Assembly: GCA_026874595.1 (NCBI GenBank) | Contig: CM049309.1 | Location: forward strand, 49,638,079-49,702,078 | Length of the DNA stretch: 64,000 bases | Direction of reading: 5' to 3' | DNA from: Sipunculus nudus | Taxonomy: Eukaryota > Annelida > Sipuncula > Golfingiida > Sipunculidae | Shown: one piece after another, positions 13,205 through 27,828 of the stretch | How positions within the stretch are numbered: the first letter of the stretch is position 1 | Layout of the letters: each line of letters begins with the position of its first letter | Translations under genes and position numbers: made by a program | Notes under the pieces: generated by a model | Databases searched by the model: none | Seen by the model: the letters and a program-made list of their open reading frames with translations, nothing else | Told to the model about the DNA's origin: nothing

Positions 13205-14349
13205 TATAGACACTTACTAGTGCATGTTGTCATGAGAAAATATTATTCATGGATGATATATTTAATATATATGAAACACCAGAATGGAACTAAGAAGTAG
13301 AGCGAAGAGAATTCTCAAGGTATAAAAATGTTATTGGATGTGGCTCTTTATTCATATCTGCAACATCATCTAATTGGCATAGAAATGAAAAAAATGGGGA
13401 AAATTATGGCTTCAATTTACTCTGTGAATTCTGTCCTGCTCTCCAGGAACCCAGTAATAAACCAAACCTAAGCAATTCATTAGCCACATACATGAAATGA
13501 TTGCAAGAGAGCAGCTGTCTGTAAAACACTGATACGTGTGTTAGAATAATAATTAGAAAGAAATGGATCATGGAATGAGAGTTTATTTTTGGCTAGATAT
13601 GCGGGGTATGGGTATAAGTAATTGCCGGTTATGCTGAAACTCGTTGTTTTATATTGAAACCCCAAGTTTTATACCGGAGAGCCTGTGGATTTCTATAATT
13701 CAAGAAGAATCCCATCATACGTGGCTTTCTATAATGGCAGTTTTGCCCTTCCGACTTTGGTTTTATATGCAAAAGTGGATGTGTACCGAAATATTAATTG
13801 TATTTTCTGTAGCCTCCTCCACTGACGTGCTCTCACAAAATAATGCTTCGCTGTTCCTTTCTTTTAGTTTTACTATGCATTTTTTTCATGTCACCCTAAA
13901 TAAATGTTATATTTTCTCTAACGTCTTTAAAAGTGACTGCGCGTATTTGCGGACATGTTCACACTTTCAGATTCTGTCTCAATAACTAAAACATAGTTCT
14001 TTCTATACCTATTCAACGAAAGGAGGATTCTTCAAAATATGAGATTACCCAAGTAGGTTGTCTACATGTAAATTTTAAATCTCTTGGTATATATTCGATA
14101 TACCTTATTGTTTGTATTTTTGTATGCTGATATTGCTTGTACCTTCAGTAATTTTCCTTTTGGCTAACATACAATAATTTTGGTCTAATTGAAACCAGTT
14201 ATTTACTATGTTTTAATATTTATATGCAAAATATTATTTATAAACAACAATATGAGTTTGTCCGACAAAGATTAATGCCCACAAGTGTCATCTAAATATA
14301 AACCTGACGGCTGAAACTGCACAGCTCCCTGACCTTTACATATTCTTCA

Positions 14350-14350
<1 letters not shown>
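13205..14350. other. Non-coding, no feature recognised
   Basis: A 113-codon plus ORF occupies 13,644-13,985. Its composition (Phe, Ser and Leu rich) is typical of AT-rich noise. I see no family motif or splice context and do not call it. Confidence 0.4.
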
Positions 14351-14404
<54 letters not shown>

Positions 14405-14417
14405 TATATATATATAT
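14351..14417. repeat. (TA)n microsatellite
   Basis: A TA run of about 50 bases, one GT interruption at 14,401, then about 16 more bases of TA. Confidence 0.96.
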
Positions 14418-16785
<2,368 letters not shown>

Positions 16786-16853
16786 TCTGAACTTTCGAGT
16801 ATGAAATATATTACAAAGATACATGAACGGGAGATGGTGGAATATCTATACCT

Positions 16854-17001
16854 CAGGGGCGGATCCTGAATGTTGGAAAGGGGCCCAACCCATGACGACC
16901 AATGAGTAAACCTTGTCCTCAGGTCCGGAACAGGGGAGGGTATAAGCCTAAAAAACAAGTCAAGGGAACTGAAAGGGGATATTATCTGGATCCGCTACTT
17001 G
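16854..17001. mobile_element. CAGGGGCGGATCC MITE (hAT-like ends), copy 1
   Basis: A 148-bp element. The left end is CAGGGGCGGATCCTGA. The right end CTGGATCCGCTACTTG is an imperfect inverted complement. An internal phrase CAGGTCCGGAACAGG is shared with the copy at 46,100 (CAGGTCCGGAAAAGG), which shows one family. There is no ORF. CAGGG-type termini are usual for hAT elements, but I see no intact 8-bp target duplication, so superfamily assignment is tentative. Confidence 0.65.
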
Positions 17002-19398
17002 ACATCATAACATATTTCAGTATACACTATCTCGTGATCGGTAACTTCCGTGCAACACGTAACCAGCTCATTACAACAAGGACAGTGCTTTTACGACATG
17101 ATTGAACAGACTATGATCAGAACAAAAAAATATAAAACATATCTTTCACTTTATATATCACACAGCGCATCCGCAGTTCTATAGCGTGTTTAAAAAACTC
17201 AGAAAACACAAAACATTGTAATGTGGCCTTGATGTGTGGTGGATGTTTTAAGTAGTGACCCTAGTTTCTGACGGGACCGGGTTTAGTTACCTTGGCAACA
17301 GAGTCTATCCCTATTGTTTTCTCTACCGTGCCCCGCTGTGTGTTTGAGAGGGAAAATATGTCGCTAGAGAGGATATCAGATAACACACAATTAATGAATT
17401 TATATTTTTTCTAGTTTTTCTTTTGGTACTAGATAGGCCAGCCTACAGGACATCTTTCTGATTGAAAACGGGCTCATGCCCAAAGGATATCGAAGCCCAG
17501 GGGGTACTCATTCACTAAACACTGGCGAGAATATTTCATTTGGATATTTGGTGAGAAGGCTGATGTATTGATATTATAATCGTTAACTGGGAACATATTT
17601 GTGAAAATATGTCACAGATTGAAATTCAGTCGTAATAATGAAAAACTATTTTTGAAAAATGACCAATATATTGAAATCCAAAGTCATTAATCTGGGAAAT
17701 ATGTACTTTTTTATATATTGAAATCCAGTTGAAAGAATATTTGTAAAAAGATCTCTTGTTTCCTAGCATCCTGGAATCTAACTCGCAAATTCAGAAAAAA
17801 AGTGAAATAAATCTCTTATTGTTAGAAAACTGGAGAATAATGAGAGCCGCATACGAGGCAGCAAGCACGATGCTAAAGGATTTAAAAAGAAACCGTTTAG
17901 TAATAGAAAATCGGGGTGACTTGAAACACATTTGTATACGTCTTACGGGTCTACAGTTGGATGGTTTTTAATATTGTCTGAAACGATCTAGCCAGGCCAG
18001 ACGATACACAGGCTAGATTTATAGGCATTTATATTGCATGTTGCCATCACAGGAATTGGCTGTAGCCCTCTTCAATACACGAAATTCGGCATGTTAAAAG
18101 GTAGGGGTCAACAACTGGCTGTTCTAGCTGCAGGCACTGACGACTGGCCTTCACTGTGCGGGTCGTCGTGAATCAACCGCCAACTCCCAACGGTACATGA
18201 TTACTAGCAACTATTGAAGCAGGCCTTATTGAGCTCGCCGCCGGTACAGTGCTGAACTCCTCCCAAAATTGAACGATGATTTGAAGAGGCTTTGTGACTT
18301 ATTGGTCCGGGGTGAAAGTTCAGGCGTCCGTCCCTCACCCTCCATCTTGTCATTCATCAGTGTAGCAATAACAGGCGACACAGTCAAACACAGGGCTAAT
18401 CTCTGGACGCAGCCTGTTAAGGCTGTCAGCCTCCCTGTACTGCTGGACTCAGCTGGTAGTGTCAGGTCTGCTTCAGCGGGACGGACCTGCCAAGGTTGCC
18501 GTATTAAAGCCTTATCTCCCATCATTTCACTATTCCGATCTGACGTATGTTAAAAAAAAAGAAAATTTTCAAGACCTCTATTCAAATAAGCCAATGGGTT
18601 TGAACATGTTGTCTGTTGTGCTAATATCAACGTGTGGCGGATCCGAAAAAAATGGCTGCCCGTCATAATCCAAACACACGTCCAACAAGGGCATGTGGGG
18701 CAAATTGGACGAATCTCAAGTTAAAAAAGCATTATTTCAAAATTAACTTAAAAGTATCCAAAACGGTCCCTGTTTTCAGGCCTTTTTATGGATGTTACAC
18801 AAGAAGAAATAAATACAGATTTGTGACCTGAACAATTACCTTTACCCAGACTGTCTTGCTTTAGGTTACAGATACCCAGACTGTGCCGTTTCAAACTGGT
18901 ATATTTGTGAGATAAACATATTATTGCAAATGTTTATGCGTCTTTTAAAGAACAGGCACACTGAAAAAAGGAGTGGTTTGGCCTGTATTCGCACCTTAGA
19001 AAATTTAGATGAATTTTCACCTTGGCTGATCATGGCTCACTCTTTCTCAAACTGAAACTGTAATTCATGGAGAATATCTTAGATGTAATACAGCAGGGTT
19101 TTCCGGACGAATTATATGTTGGTGAGACATGTAACTAGTCGTGACTTTTCCTTTGGTTCCTATAAACCAATATTTAAGCCTGGCTTTCTGTCTTTTTCCC
19201 CTTTGTTTCTTTACCATAAGAGTTATTTCTATAAAAAAAGCCGAGGTCATTTGTAAGGCAAAATGTACCATAGAAGATATACACATTAAAGTCCCAGTAT
19301 AAGATATTCATTTCCCTGCAGACCTACAAACGACATTTTGGCTCGGTTATGTCACATATTTTCTGGACGTGGCCATGCATCGTCTACAGAAGAGCTGT
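17002..19398. other. Non-coding; GC-richer patch at 18,000-18,560
   Basis: The patch 18,000-18,560 is less AT-rich and has overlapping ORFs on both strands (99 codons minus at 18,226-18,525; 94 codons plus at 18,269-18,553). The opposite frames over the same bases and the lack of any known motif argue against both. It could be an untranslated exon or regulatory DNA, with no direct evidence. Confidence 0.35.
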
Positions 19399-20522
19399 CA
19401 ATGTTTATATGTACTCGTCCTTAGAGTGTCTTAAACGTAAATTCGTTGCGTTGTTTTGTTCAGACCCCCATGATACAGCAATATGTATGTTCCTCATACA
19501 CTCTCTGTTTGATTATATCATCAGATGAGATCATATTTTAAGTGGCTAAATTTTACATGAATCTAATCTTAAAAGACATTTAAGTAAATTGAACATAAAG
19601 TTAAGTGTAGATAATAAAACAATGCATATACCATATAGCATGATTATGTCACATTTGCTAAATTTTGAAAATTTAATTAAATTCCTTCGAAAGAAAACGA
19701 TCATTTTTTTTCTATCAACCACATATTTTTTTCGTTCAAATATCAATGACAAGCAAGCCTTTGATAGCACTTTGTTCACCGTGCCTCATCTTATAGTTAT
19801 AGCCTCATACAGTGTAAAAGTAATATAAGCGGGATTTTCACCTGCACGCGAACGTTTCACGAAGGATGCGAATATCGTCGTAAATCGTTCGCAAGAAATT
19901 TCAAACTTTTTAAAAACCGCATGTTTTGCGAACTTTTCGGGCTTAAAATACGAATGCTGACAATGTTTATATGTACTCGTCCTTAGAGTGTCTTAAACGT
20001 AAATTCGTTGCGTTGTTTTGTTCAGACCCCCATGATACAGCAATATGTATGTTCCTCATACACTCTCTGTTTGATTATATCATCAGATGAGATCATATTT
20101 TAAGTGGCTAAATTTTACATGAATCTAATCTTAAAAGACATTTAAGTAAATTGAACATAAAGTTAAGTGTAGATAATAAAACAATGCATATACCATATAG
20201 CATGATTATGTCACATTTGCTAAATTTTGAAAATTTAATTAAATTCCTTCGAAAGAAAACGATCATTTTTTTTCTATCAACCACATATTTTTTTCGTTCA
20301 AATATCAATGACAAGCAAGCCTTTGATAGCACTTTGTTCACCGTGCCTCATCTTATAGTTATAGCCTCATACAGTGTAAAAGTAATATAAGCGGGATTTT
20401 CACCTGCACGCGAACGTTTCACGAAGGATGCGAATATCGTCGTAAATCGTTCGCAAGAAATTTCAAACTTTTTAAAAACCGCATGTTTTGCGAACTTTTC
20501 GGGCTTAAAATACGAATGCTGA
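19399..20522 (+). repeat. Perfect tandem duplication, two 562-bp units
   Basis: Unit 1 is 19,399-19,960 and unit 2 is 19,961-20,522. Reading both through, I see no difference between them. Both begin CAATGTTTATATGTACTCG and end AAAATACGAATGCTGA. A pair of small opposite ORFs (79 codons plus, 77 codons minus) recurs identically in each unit and is not evidence of coding. Identity this high means a very recent duplication, ongoing conversion, or an assembly duplication of one locus. Confidence 0.95.
19831..19960. mobile_element. Left part of a small inverted-repeat element, cut by the duplication
   Basis: This is identical to the first 130 bases of the element at 20,393-20,584. It begins GGGATTTTCAC and ends at the duplication junction. 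The right terminal repeat is missing here, so the element was already present when the 562-bp unit duplicated. Confidence 0.7.
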
Positions 20523-20584
20523 ACTTTACTATTTTTTCGACATTCCCATCCTTCGCAAATCGTTCGTGCGCCCCGTGAAAACCC
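20393..20584. mobile_element. Small inverted-repeat element, complete copy (192 bp)
   Basis: The left end GGGATTTTCACCTG..., about 47 bp long, is an imperfect inverted complement (about three quarters identical by eye) of the right end ...CGCCCCGTGAAAACCC. Both arms contain GAAGGATG and GAACG blocks. There is no ORF and no convincing target duplication. The family is unknown to me; it is best described as a MITE-like palindromic element. Confidence 0.65.
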
Positions 20585-22010
20585 AATTTAAGAAATATCA
20601 ATAGAGACATATATGTATGTATAAATGGATAGAGCACTTACACGACAATATAGGCACACTGCGTAGAATCGTACTAACGACTCTGCTGGTTAGGGCTTGT
20701 TGGTAAAGAAATCATATACCCACAATGCACTGGGACGTATAAATAAATCAGTGACGCAGGTATAAATTTAATGAAGGGTTAAATAGGGTTAAAATAAGAA
20801 TAACAAATGCTTCAAAGAGAAACTACATGAACACGAGTGTTTTGTGGTAAGGACTTTACGAAACAATTTATATTTAGCCAGCACGGGCGTGTGCGATGTT
20901 ATCAGAAGGCCTTTTCTTGAATATTGACAAATTTGGATTTTGGTGTTTGATTTGAAACAACTAGTCCCACAGTTCCTAAGTGGTAGAGGTTCGTTTTGAG
21001 TAGAAACGACCTCTGGCGGAAAGATGGGCAAAAAAGGATGATTTTTTTTGCAGCCATAAGAGTATTCCTCCTAGTTTAATATATATTTCTCCACATTTAC
21101 TCGCTTTTGGTAAAAGTTTTTTTATAGATTAGAAGAATTCTTGATGAATTCTCGAAGTTTAGATAAATCGTCTTTCTAGAACGAAAGAAAAAGGTGAACG
21201 CTGCGAGCTCGGGTCAGCGACCTGCTTGTAGACTGGTAACCTACGCCATTCTGGTCGGCTGAGCACAGCTAATCGCTTCGACAGCCGCACGTCCTTTCTT
21301 TTTCTCCCCTGTTGTAGAGAGGCCACGGTAGACATGTTTTAACTCAGTGTCATGCGGGTCAGCATGGTGGTACGGTCTCAATTTCCCGTTACCTTGACCG
21401 CTGCTCTATTGCTTCCCAGAACAACTCGTGAATGGGTTGATAAGGGCACGCGTAAAAAAGACAATACGTCAGTTTTAATTAGAGGAGTTGAGGGTACCGT
21501 CAGTGTACAAGCTGGGGTCATCACCCTGACGTTGTTATAGCCATTCAGCATGCAGAAGACCGGTAACCACGCCTGTACTCTATTAGGCAAGCCTTAACTG
21601 TGTACCTCAAACACGGATGGCATTTCCGCGGACATGCAGTGTTAATGACTTTTTTTTAAATATTAATAGACTCGTTTGTATTCACATTGATATTTTGTAA
21701 ATAATCTTGTTTTATTTAAGTCTTATAATATTATCTTTTCATTCAATTGAAATTGTTTCCATTGACATTTCATAAATCTTGAAACCCTATAGGGTTCTCG
21801 TCAACCATGTGTGTGGTTTGATCAAATTGTGAACACAACATGTCCACATTGTTTATGGGAAATAAAATTAATTCAATTCAATAAGATCGTACATTTATAT
21901 TGAAGTTTCATCCATAGAAGAAATCACGAACTAATTCTCCGAAATCTACCCCAAGCTTGTCTTCCAGGCGTCTAATGTAGTTTTATGTGTATATGTATTT
22001 TTCTGATCCC

Positions 22011-22014
<4 letters not shown>
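20585..22014. other. Non-coding; GC-richer patch at 21,180-21,620
   Basis: No supported exon. The patch has opposite ORFs (62 codons plus, 70 codons minus) over the same bases near 21,352-21,590. A segment around 21,200-21,280 vaguely resembles an old tRNA-derived repeat but lacks a clean B box, so I do not call it. Confidence 0.35.

Positions 22015-22070
<56 letters not shown>
22015..22070. repeat. (TA)n microsatellite
   Basis: A pure AT dinucleotide run of about 56 bases. Confidence 0.97.
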
Positions 22071-22073
<3 letters not shown>

Positions 22074-23608
22074 TAATAAAATGTCACCTATGCGAACGGC
22101 AGCACTGGAATATGTTTGTTTAATGGTAATTTAATATACGATCAGTTAACAATAAAAAGGCAACAATGAAATGTAAAAAAAAATTAAATACATATAAATT
22201 TGATTTTAGGTAACCATTCAGATGAACACTGGTTAGGCGTGTTTGTGATTTTATACAAAGTACCAGTCGCCCTGGGCCCCTGCGGAATTCTAATCCTGGT
22301 GCATCTAAACCGTATGTACAGAACCCCTTTACTTCATCCTAGGCTGGACAAGGCTTGGTCTTATATAACAGTCTAGATCTCTTGCAGCGTCTATGGCACG
22401 GTTGATAAATTTGTTATACTTCTAAATAACAAGTCCATTTTCACACGAATGTTTATGGTAAATTTAAAAAGGTTGGGGATGCCATTGTTTAAATTTATAG
22501 GGATCTTTATGCGCCGGATCGAATTACACCACCGACAAGGTTAAACTAAGGTCACGTATGTAGATACTATATGAGGGTCACACACCGGGTGTTATTGTAT
22601 GAGTATACACCACACTTACATATCGGTAACCTCAAATTTTACGCAACCAGTCTCTATCGCTCTTTTATTATAATAATTGAATCTAGTAGAATTTAAACTC
22701 GGTTCGTCTTTTCCAGTGTAGCGAGAGAATATGGAAAATGTACATCAACATTGCACTTGGAACCAGCCCATAATTCGATTACATAGGGCTGAAGTTGCAT
22801 TACAGCCAAGGACGTAACATACCGTGCAATTTATGGTCCTCGTTCTAAAGGGACGCTATGTGGAGGTACTTAATTCCGCGCCAGTGAACCAGGCTTTACA
22901 TCATTTATACCAGGAACACACACTCACGGAGAAACAGACATTGTCTATGATTTCCTTTTCAACAAATATACAGATAAAAAGGTAGTTTGACACACAACAG
23001 AGCGCAAACCTTCCGCTCATACATAGGCTATACAATCATACTGGATCCACTCCGGTCACAAAACTATCCTCACCCGGCTTTGAAACTTCCCCAACAAAAT
23101 TAACATAATTATTTATAGTTACTCTAAATGATACTGATTATACTGTATACTTTGAGGTCGAATGTTAATATACTAATATATTCAGCTTTAATCCAAACAG
23201 ATTTTCGTCAATACTCGTCGGCAGGGGAACATTAAATAATCGGAGGGAATTGAAGGTGGTATAACGAAAGCAATTATAGCTTAATTAAACGTAAGGACAC
23301 ATGAAAAAAGAGACCAGATGCCAAATTTGGTGGTCGATTTGCATAAGTTTATCAGATTACCATCATTAGAAGCCACTTACTGAGTCTCAGTGGACACATT
23401 TGCACGGCTGTGGCAACAACTGTATTTCCGCGTTAATCGTCGAGCAGACCGGAGAGAGAAGCTAACACGCCAGTTTTCATTCTTACATCGTGTGACCTAT
23501 CTCAGGCTTGGGGGTTTGGGTATACCTAGAAGGTCACCACGGGGCCATAATAATCGATCCGGTGACTAATCTCTCTAATCACATTCTTGTACGGTCGTTC
23601 AACTGGAT
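22071..23608. other. Non-coding, no feature recognised
   Basis: Ordinary-complexity sequence. A stop-light minus stretch at 23,383-23,500 precedes a GTAAGT (minus) at about 23,377-23,382, but no matching acceptor or family was found, so I do not call an exon. Confidence 0.35.
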
Positions 23609-23655
23609 GTGGGGTGTGTGTGTGTGGGGGGGGGGGGGGGGGGAGGGGGGGGGGG
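23609..23655 (+). repeat. (GT)n and long G homopolymer
   Basis: TGTGTGTGTG is followed by about 19 G, an A, then about 11 G. The plus strand is a strong candidate for G-quadruplex formation, and the exact length is likely unreliable in any assembly. Confidence 0.9.
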
Positions 23656-24914
23656 AATAAACACAATCGCACTAGATAAATCACAGGATATATTTGTTGG
23701 TGTAATTAGTGTGCAGGGGTTATTGTGTGTGTGATCGATATTATGTTCACGTGCGACTAGGTGTCATTCTTTAAATAAGCACATTTTCCTTACCGGGCCA
23801 ACGTTTAGGATCCGCCAATGTATAGTAATGTACTATCTAATTTCTTTAAAACACAACAGGGAAATAAATAAAGTCTGGCGGTATTCAAGTTAATATATTC
23901 ATTCAAATGTCTCCCACTGCCATGTATTTTAAATCAAGTGAAGTACAACGGGGAAACACGCAAATGACTGGAGACAAATAAAATCTGACACTGTTACGCA
24001 TATATGAAGCAATGAATGAATATGTGCACCTGCGGAGGTGGTCTGCAGTTTATCAAATTATTAAATTATACGTCCTGAAGAATCTGTGAACGCTGGCCAA
24101 GTCCGTATGCATTATATTACAGGTTCTAAGCCACAGATTTTGCCATTTGATTTGAGAAAATTAACAATATATGACATGTTAGTGAAGCGTCCCTTTTACC
24201 GCCTAGCTGAAGTGAGGGTGTTTCTTAAACCGTCAACAATTTTCAGGCCTTTCAAGGGATTTAACAGTAAATGAAGTATATAGGTCATTCAATAACCGCC
24301 GTTGTTGACCTAAAGCGTGAAATATATGCAAATGAGAGGGAATCGCCGGCTCCGTCAACGCCCTATTATCTTACTCAAATATCAGGTATTCACCCATTCA
24401 CTGAAATAGGAAGTCAGTATGAGCAACAAACGAAATCTTTGAGTCCATGATGTCTATCTGAGAGCTGAATTACGTCATATTTCGACACATTTAGTCTCAA
24501 GCATTTTAGGGATGACAGCCTATCTGTAATGTAATTTTTTCAATGGTCTTGCTTTGTATTACCGGATAGGCCGGTATGGTATTGTCATTTCAAATTCAAC
24601 TTTCAGTCGAATTCAAATTTCAAATGTTTAAACATTACTATTCTACTTGTTGATCATAAGTAAATGAAAGTTTGTAATCAGAAGCATTTAGAAATGGTTA
24701 GCTTCAGACCGGAACGGTTTTCGGTAAACTAAAAATGGACTAAAATTACACAGAACAAGCTAACCAAATAATGGATAAAACGCCAGGTCTATGATATTCT
24801 CAAACACAAACACCTGCACATATATCTACAAACAGAACACACATTTCCCTCGAAAATTGATCCATTTACCCGGACAAGAATTGTACCGAACTTGCTTTAC
24901 CTGTTCCTTAACAG
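23656..24914. other. Non-coding, no feature recognised
   Basis: AT-rich sequence. A 62-codon plus ORF at 24,086-24,274 has no recognisable features. Confidence 0.4.
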
Positions 24915-25400
24915 TCCACAGCAAGCTTAACCTGGTCCAAAATGGTATACAGCAAGTTGGTCTGGACTAAAACAGTACACATTAAACTTATAGCCTGGAC
25001 TAGAATGGTGCATAGCAAGCTAAATCTGTACAAGAATGGTTCACAACAAGCTTAGACTAGATTAGAATGGTTCATAGCAAACTTAGACTAGATTAGAATG
25101 GTTCACAGCAAGCTTAGACTAGATTAGAATGGTTCACAGCAAGCTTAGACTAGATTAGAATGGTTCACAGCAAGCTTAGACTAGATTAGAATGGTTCACA
25201 GCAAGCTTAGATTAGATTAGAATGGTTCAGAGCAAGCTTAGACTAGATAAGAATGATTCACAGTTCAAGCTTAGTCAGGACAAGCATGGTTCACAGCAAG
25301 CTTGGTCTGGACCAGTATGGTTCACAGCATGGTGTACACCAGGGTTAGGCAGGACTAGAATGGTACACAGCCAATCGAAGACCGGAATGGTACAGAGTAA
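24915..25400 (+). repeat. 31-bp minisatellite, about 15 units
   Basis: The period is 31 bases (for example unit starts 25,101 and 25,132). Each unit contains GGTTCACAGCAAGCTTAGAC followed by TAGATTAGAAT. The central five to seven units (about 25,030-25,240) are nearly identical, and both edges are more diverged, with CTGGTCCAAAATGGTATACA-type units. Homogeneous centre and degenerate edges is the usual pattern of unequal crossing-over. Units carry a HindIII site (AAGCTT). Confidence 0.92.
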
Positions 25401-26085
25401 ATGAGTTTATATTCTTCACACTGCTTGTATAATAAAACACAAAATCGCTCTGACCATAAGGTGTCAATAAATATGTTTTTATTGATTTTATCTTCTCCCA
25501 AATTTCTACAGCTGACATTTAATGCGATTTACTTCGAATATATTCAAAAGAAGCTCCTCCTTTGTCTACCTTTACCTCTAAATAAAACGTATCGAAGGTC
25601 CTTGGTGTAACAAGTATAACGAGACCAGGAGAGACCACTCAGCTGTCAAAGTGGAGTGCGAAATATTCAGGTGAATGATTGAATGTTAGTACCAGGAGGT
25701 TAGAGACTCCCGAACGGATAGTATCGCCTAAGATGACGGAGATGTTAAGTAATTTCTTTACAATATCGATCTTTAGACAATGAAAAGATCCAGTCCACAC
25801 GGGTCAGGGTATGACAGGCTTCATGCCACACCCCATAGATCACGCTTGGGTAACCGAGACTACAGACAGATTTATGGAGGTTTACGAACCGTTACCCTAA
25901 TTGTATTAAAGAAACCTGGCATATCACAGATGGATACAAATTATTAATCTCCCCGGGGTTCAAGAGTTTCAGCAGAGATGGAATAATACAGACGTCACAC
26001 GTTGTCTTCAGATAGCAGAGTGAATAACTGATAGACAAGGACCTCGATGGTCATTTCGGATCTAGCCGCCATTTTGGGCGTTAAT
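25401..26085. other. Non-coding spacer between two minisatellites
   Basis: A 69-codon ORF occupies 25,401-25,610 with no recognised features. Nothing else is visible. Confidence 0.4.
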
Positions 26086-26445
26086 TTACATTTGTAACAT
26101 GAAACTTAAAGTATTTTTAACATGAAACCAAATACATTTGTAACATGAATCCTAGTAAATTTGTAACATGAAACCAAGTACATTTGTAACATGAATCCTA
26201 GTAAATTTGTAACATGAAACCCAGTACATTTGTAACAAAAAACTTAGTACATGTTTAACATGACACCTAGTAAATTTGTAACATGAAACCAAGTACATTT
26301 GTAACATGAAACTTAGTACATTTTTAACATGACACCTAGTATATTTGTAACATGAAACCTAGTGCATTTGTAACATGAATCCTAGTAAATTTGTAACATG
26401 AAACCAAGCACGTTTGTAACAAGAAACCTAGTACATTTGTGAATA
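26086..26445 (+). repeat. 23-bp minisatellite with 46-bp alternation, about 15 units
   Basis: Units read CATTTGTAACATGAAACCAA followed by GTA. Neighbouring units often alternate between an AATCCTAGTAA form and an AAACCAAGTAC form, giving a 46-bp higher-order period around 26,130-26,240. Some units have TTTTTAACATGACACC variants. Confidence 0.92.
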
Positions 26446-27564
26446 GGTTTTAATACCAAAATTGTGTTACGGGACACTTTATAGAACCTTAAAATTATTT
26501 GCCGGAGAACCTAAGGGTGCCCACAGAAATGTCTTCCATCATATAATATGGTTGTCTTTTGTTCGAGAGGGTTTCAAATTCGCGATATACGCGAAGGGAG
26601 AATTATCACGAAAATAAAACTTGCGTCAATACGACACCACATTTGCATGGGTGGATAGTAATATTTAATGTATCCTCGGTGACATTCCACATATATTATG
26701 CTAGTAGCGTCAATATTAGCACACATTGTATGTTTCCCGTTATTCAAAGATTGATAATCGCAAATAACATAAATTCTTTTTGTTTATCTGCCACTATTGT
26801 ATAAAGAATTTCCACCTGTTCGATGATCCCTTAGCACCTCGTGCCAATGTTAAGATTTTGCGATTAGGTATTTGATATAAAAATAGTTATGTACAATGTG
26901 TAAGTAACTGTATGGTAAATCGCGGTAATAAAACCCTCGCGAAACAGTGGAAAAGTGAGAATCGCGAATATTTAGCCTCGTGAAAATGAAGCCAATATGA
27001 AGAGTAAATTTGAGAACCTCAGAGTTCAACAGCATTTACCACTAGCATACAACACAGGCTCATTTATATCTATCATACTTATCTACAATAATATTTACTG
27101 GATAACACCAGCTATAAACCGTGGTTTTATTCTTTAAAAACGGGTATAAACAGAACATGGATTTACTGCAGGGATAAAATGTGCTCTAGGTAAAGAGTGA
27201 CTCGGACAGGAACAACCACAGCTGTTGTATTATTAATACAGACGACAAACGTACAAAGAGTAAATAGTATTTAAAATGATATAAACTCTACTTGTGTGCT
27301 TCTGTTTCGTTTTGTTGTATATCCCGCCGGGAGCAATATATTCCGGTATGTTTGCAATATTATCCTGAAATTTACCGTGGAATATCAGCTTAATGAAAAA
27401 TTTAGACTTTGTTGGGTATACCGGTCGCATGCAATATTAAATAAAACAAGGCCGGCATGCCGCAGCATATTACGTTACAGCGGTACACACATTGACAGAA
27501 CCAGTGAATTTATCTCAAAGAGTGGAGAGGGAGGGCCCGTAGACCACATACACACAGACATAAA
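26446..27564. other. Non-coding, no feature recognised
   Basis: Short ORFs only (81 codons plus at 26,559-26,804; 97 codons plus ending in a TA tract). No motif, splice structure or RNA gene could be supported. Confidence 0.4.
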
Positions 27565-27585
27565 TATATATATATATATATATAT
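27565..27585. repeat. Short (TA)n tract
   Basis: About 21 bases of TA. Confidence 0.9.
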
Positions 27586-27828
27586 GTAAATATACCTGTC
27601 TGTATTATACATTGCAAATATATTAGCGTCTGTATGACACATTTCAAATATATTACACGCAAGTATGAGGATTTATAAAATAAGGTACAATGTATTATGT
27701 TTCCAGTATAATTCTAAACCAGGTTTATAAGACATAATATTTTGAAAACTCATAAATGGGACCAAAGTGTATAAGTTTATTTATTACTATATTTCATTTG
27801 CAATGCATAAAAAAATAATTTCTGAATA

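Noticed and set aside
13644-13985. 113-codon plus ORF
   Set aside because: No recognised domain, AT-driven composition and no splice context.
18226-18553. 99-codon minus and 94-codon plus ORFs
   Set aside because: They occupy the same bases on opposite strands in a GC-richer patch, with no motif, splice structure or conservation evidence.
19546-20390. Identical ORF pairs (79 and 77 codons) found twice, resembling a paralogous gene pair
   Set aside because: They are copies because the whole 562-bp unit is duplicated. The two ORFs of each unit lie opposite each other, and neither has recognisable features.
21190-21280. tRNA-like or SINE-like segment
   Set aside because: The box motifs do not match at key positions and no second copy was found in the window.
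23383-23500. Possible minus-strand exon ending at GTAAGT
   Set aside because: No acceptor with a pyrimidine tract at a suitable distance, no recognisable peptide, and frames compete.
24915-26445. CRISPR-like direct repeats (31-bp and 23-bp)
   Set aside because: Units abut without unique spacers, and the context is an animal genome. These are minisatellites.
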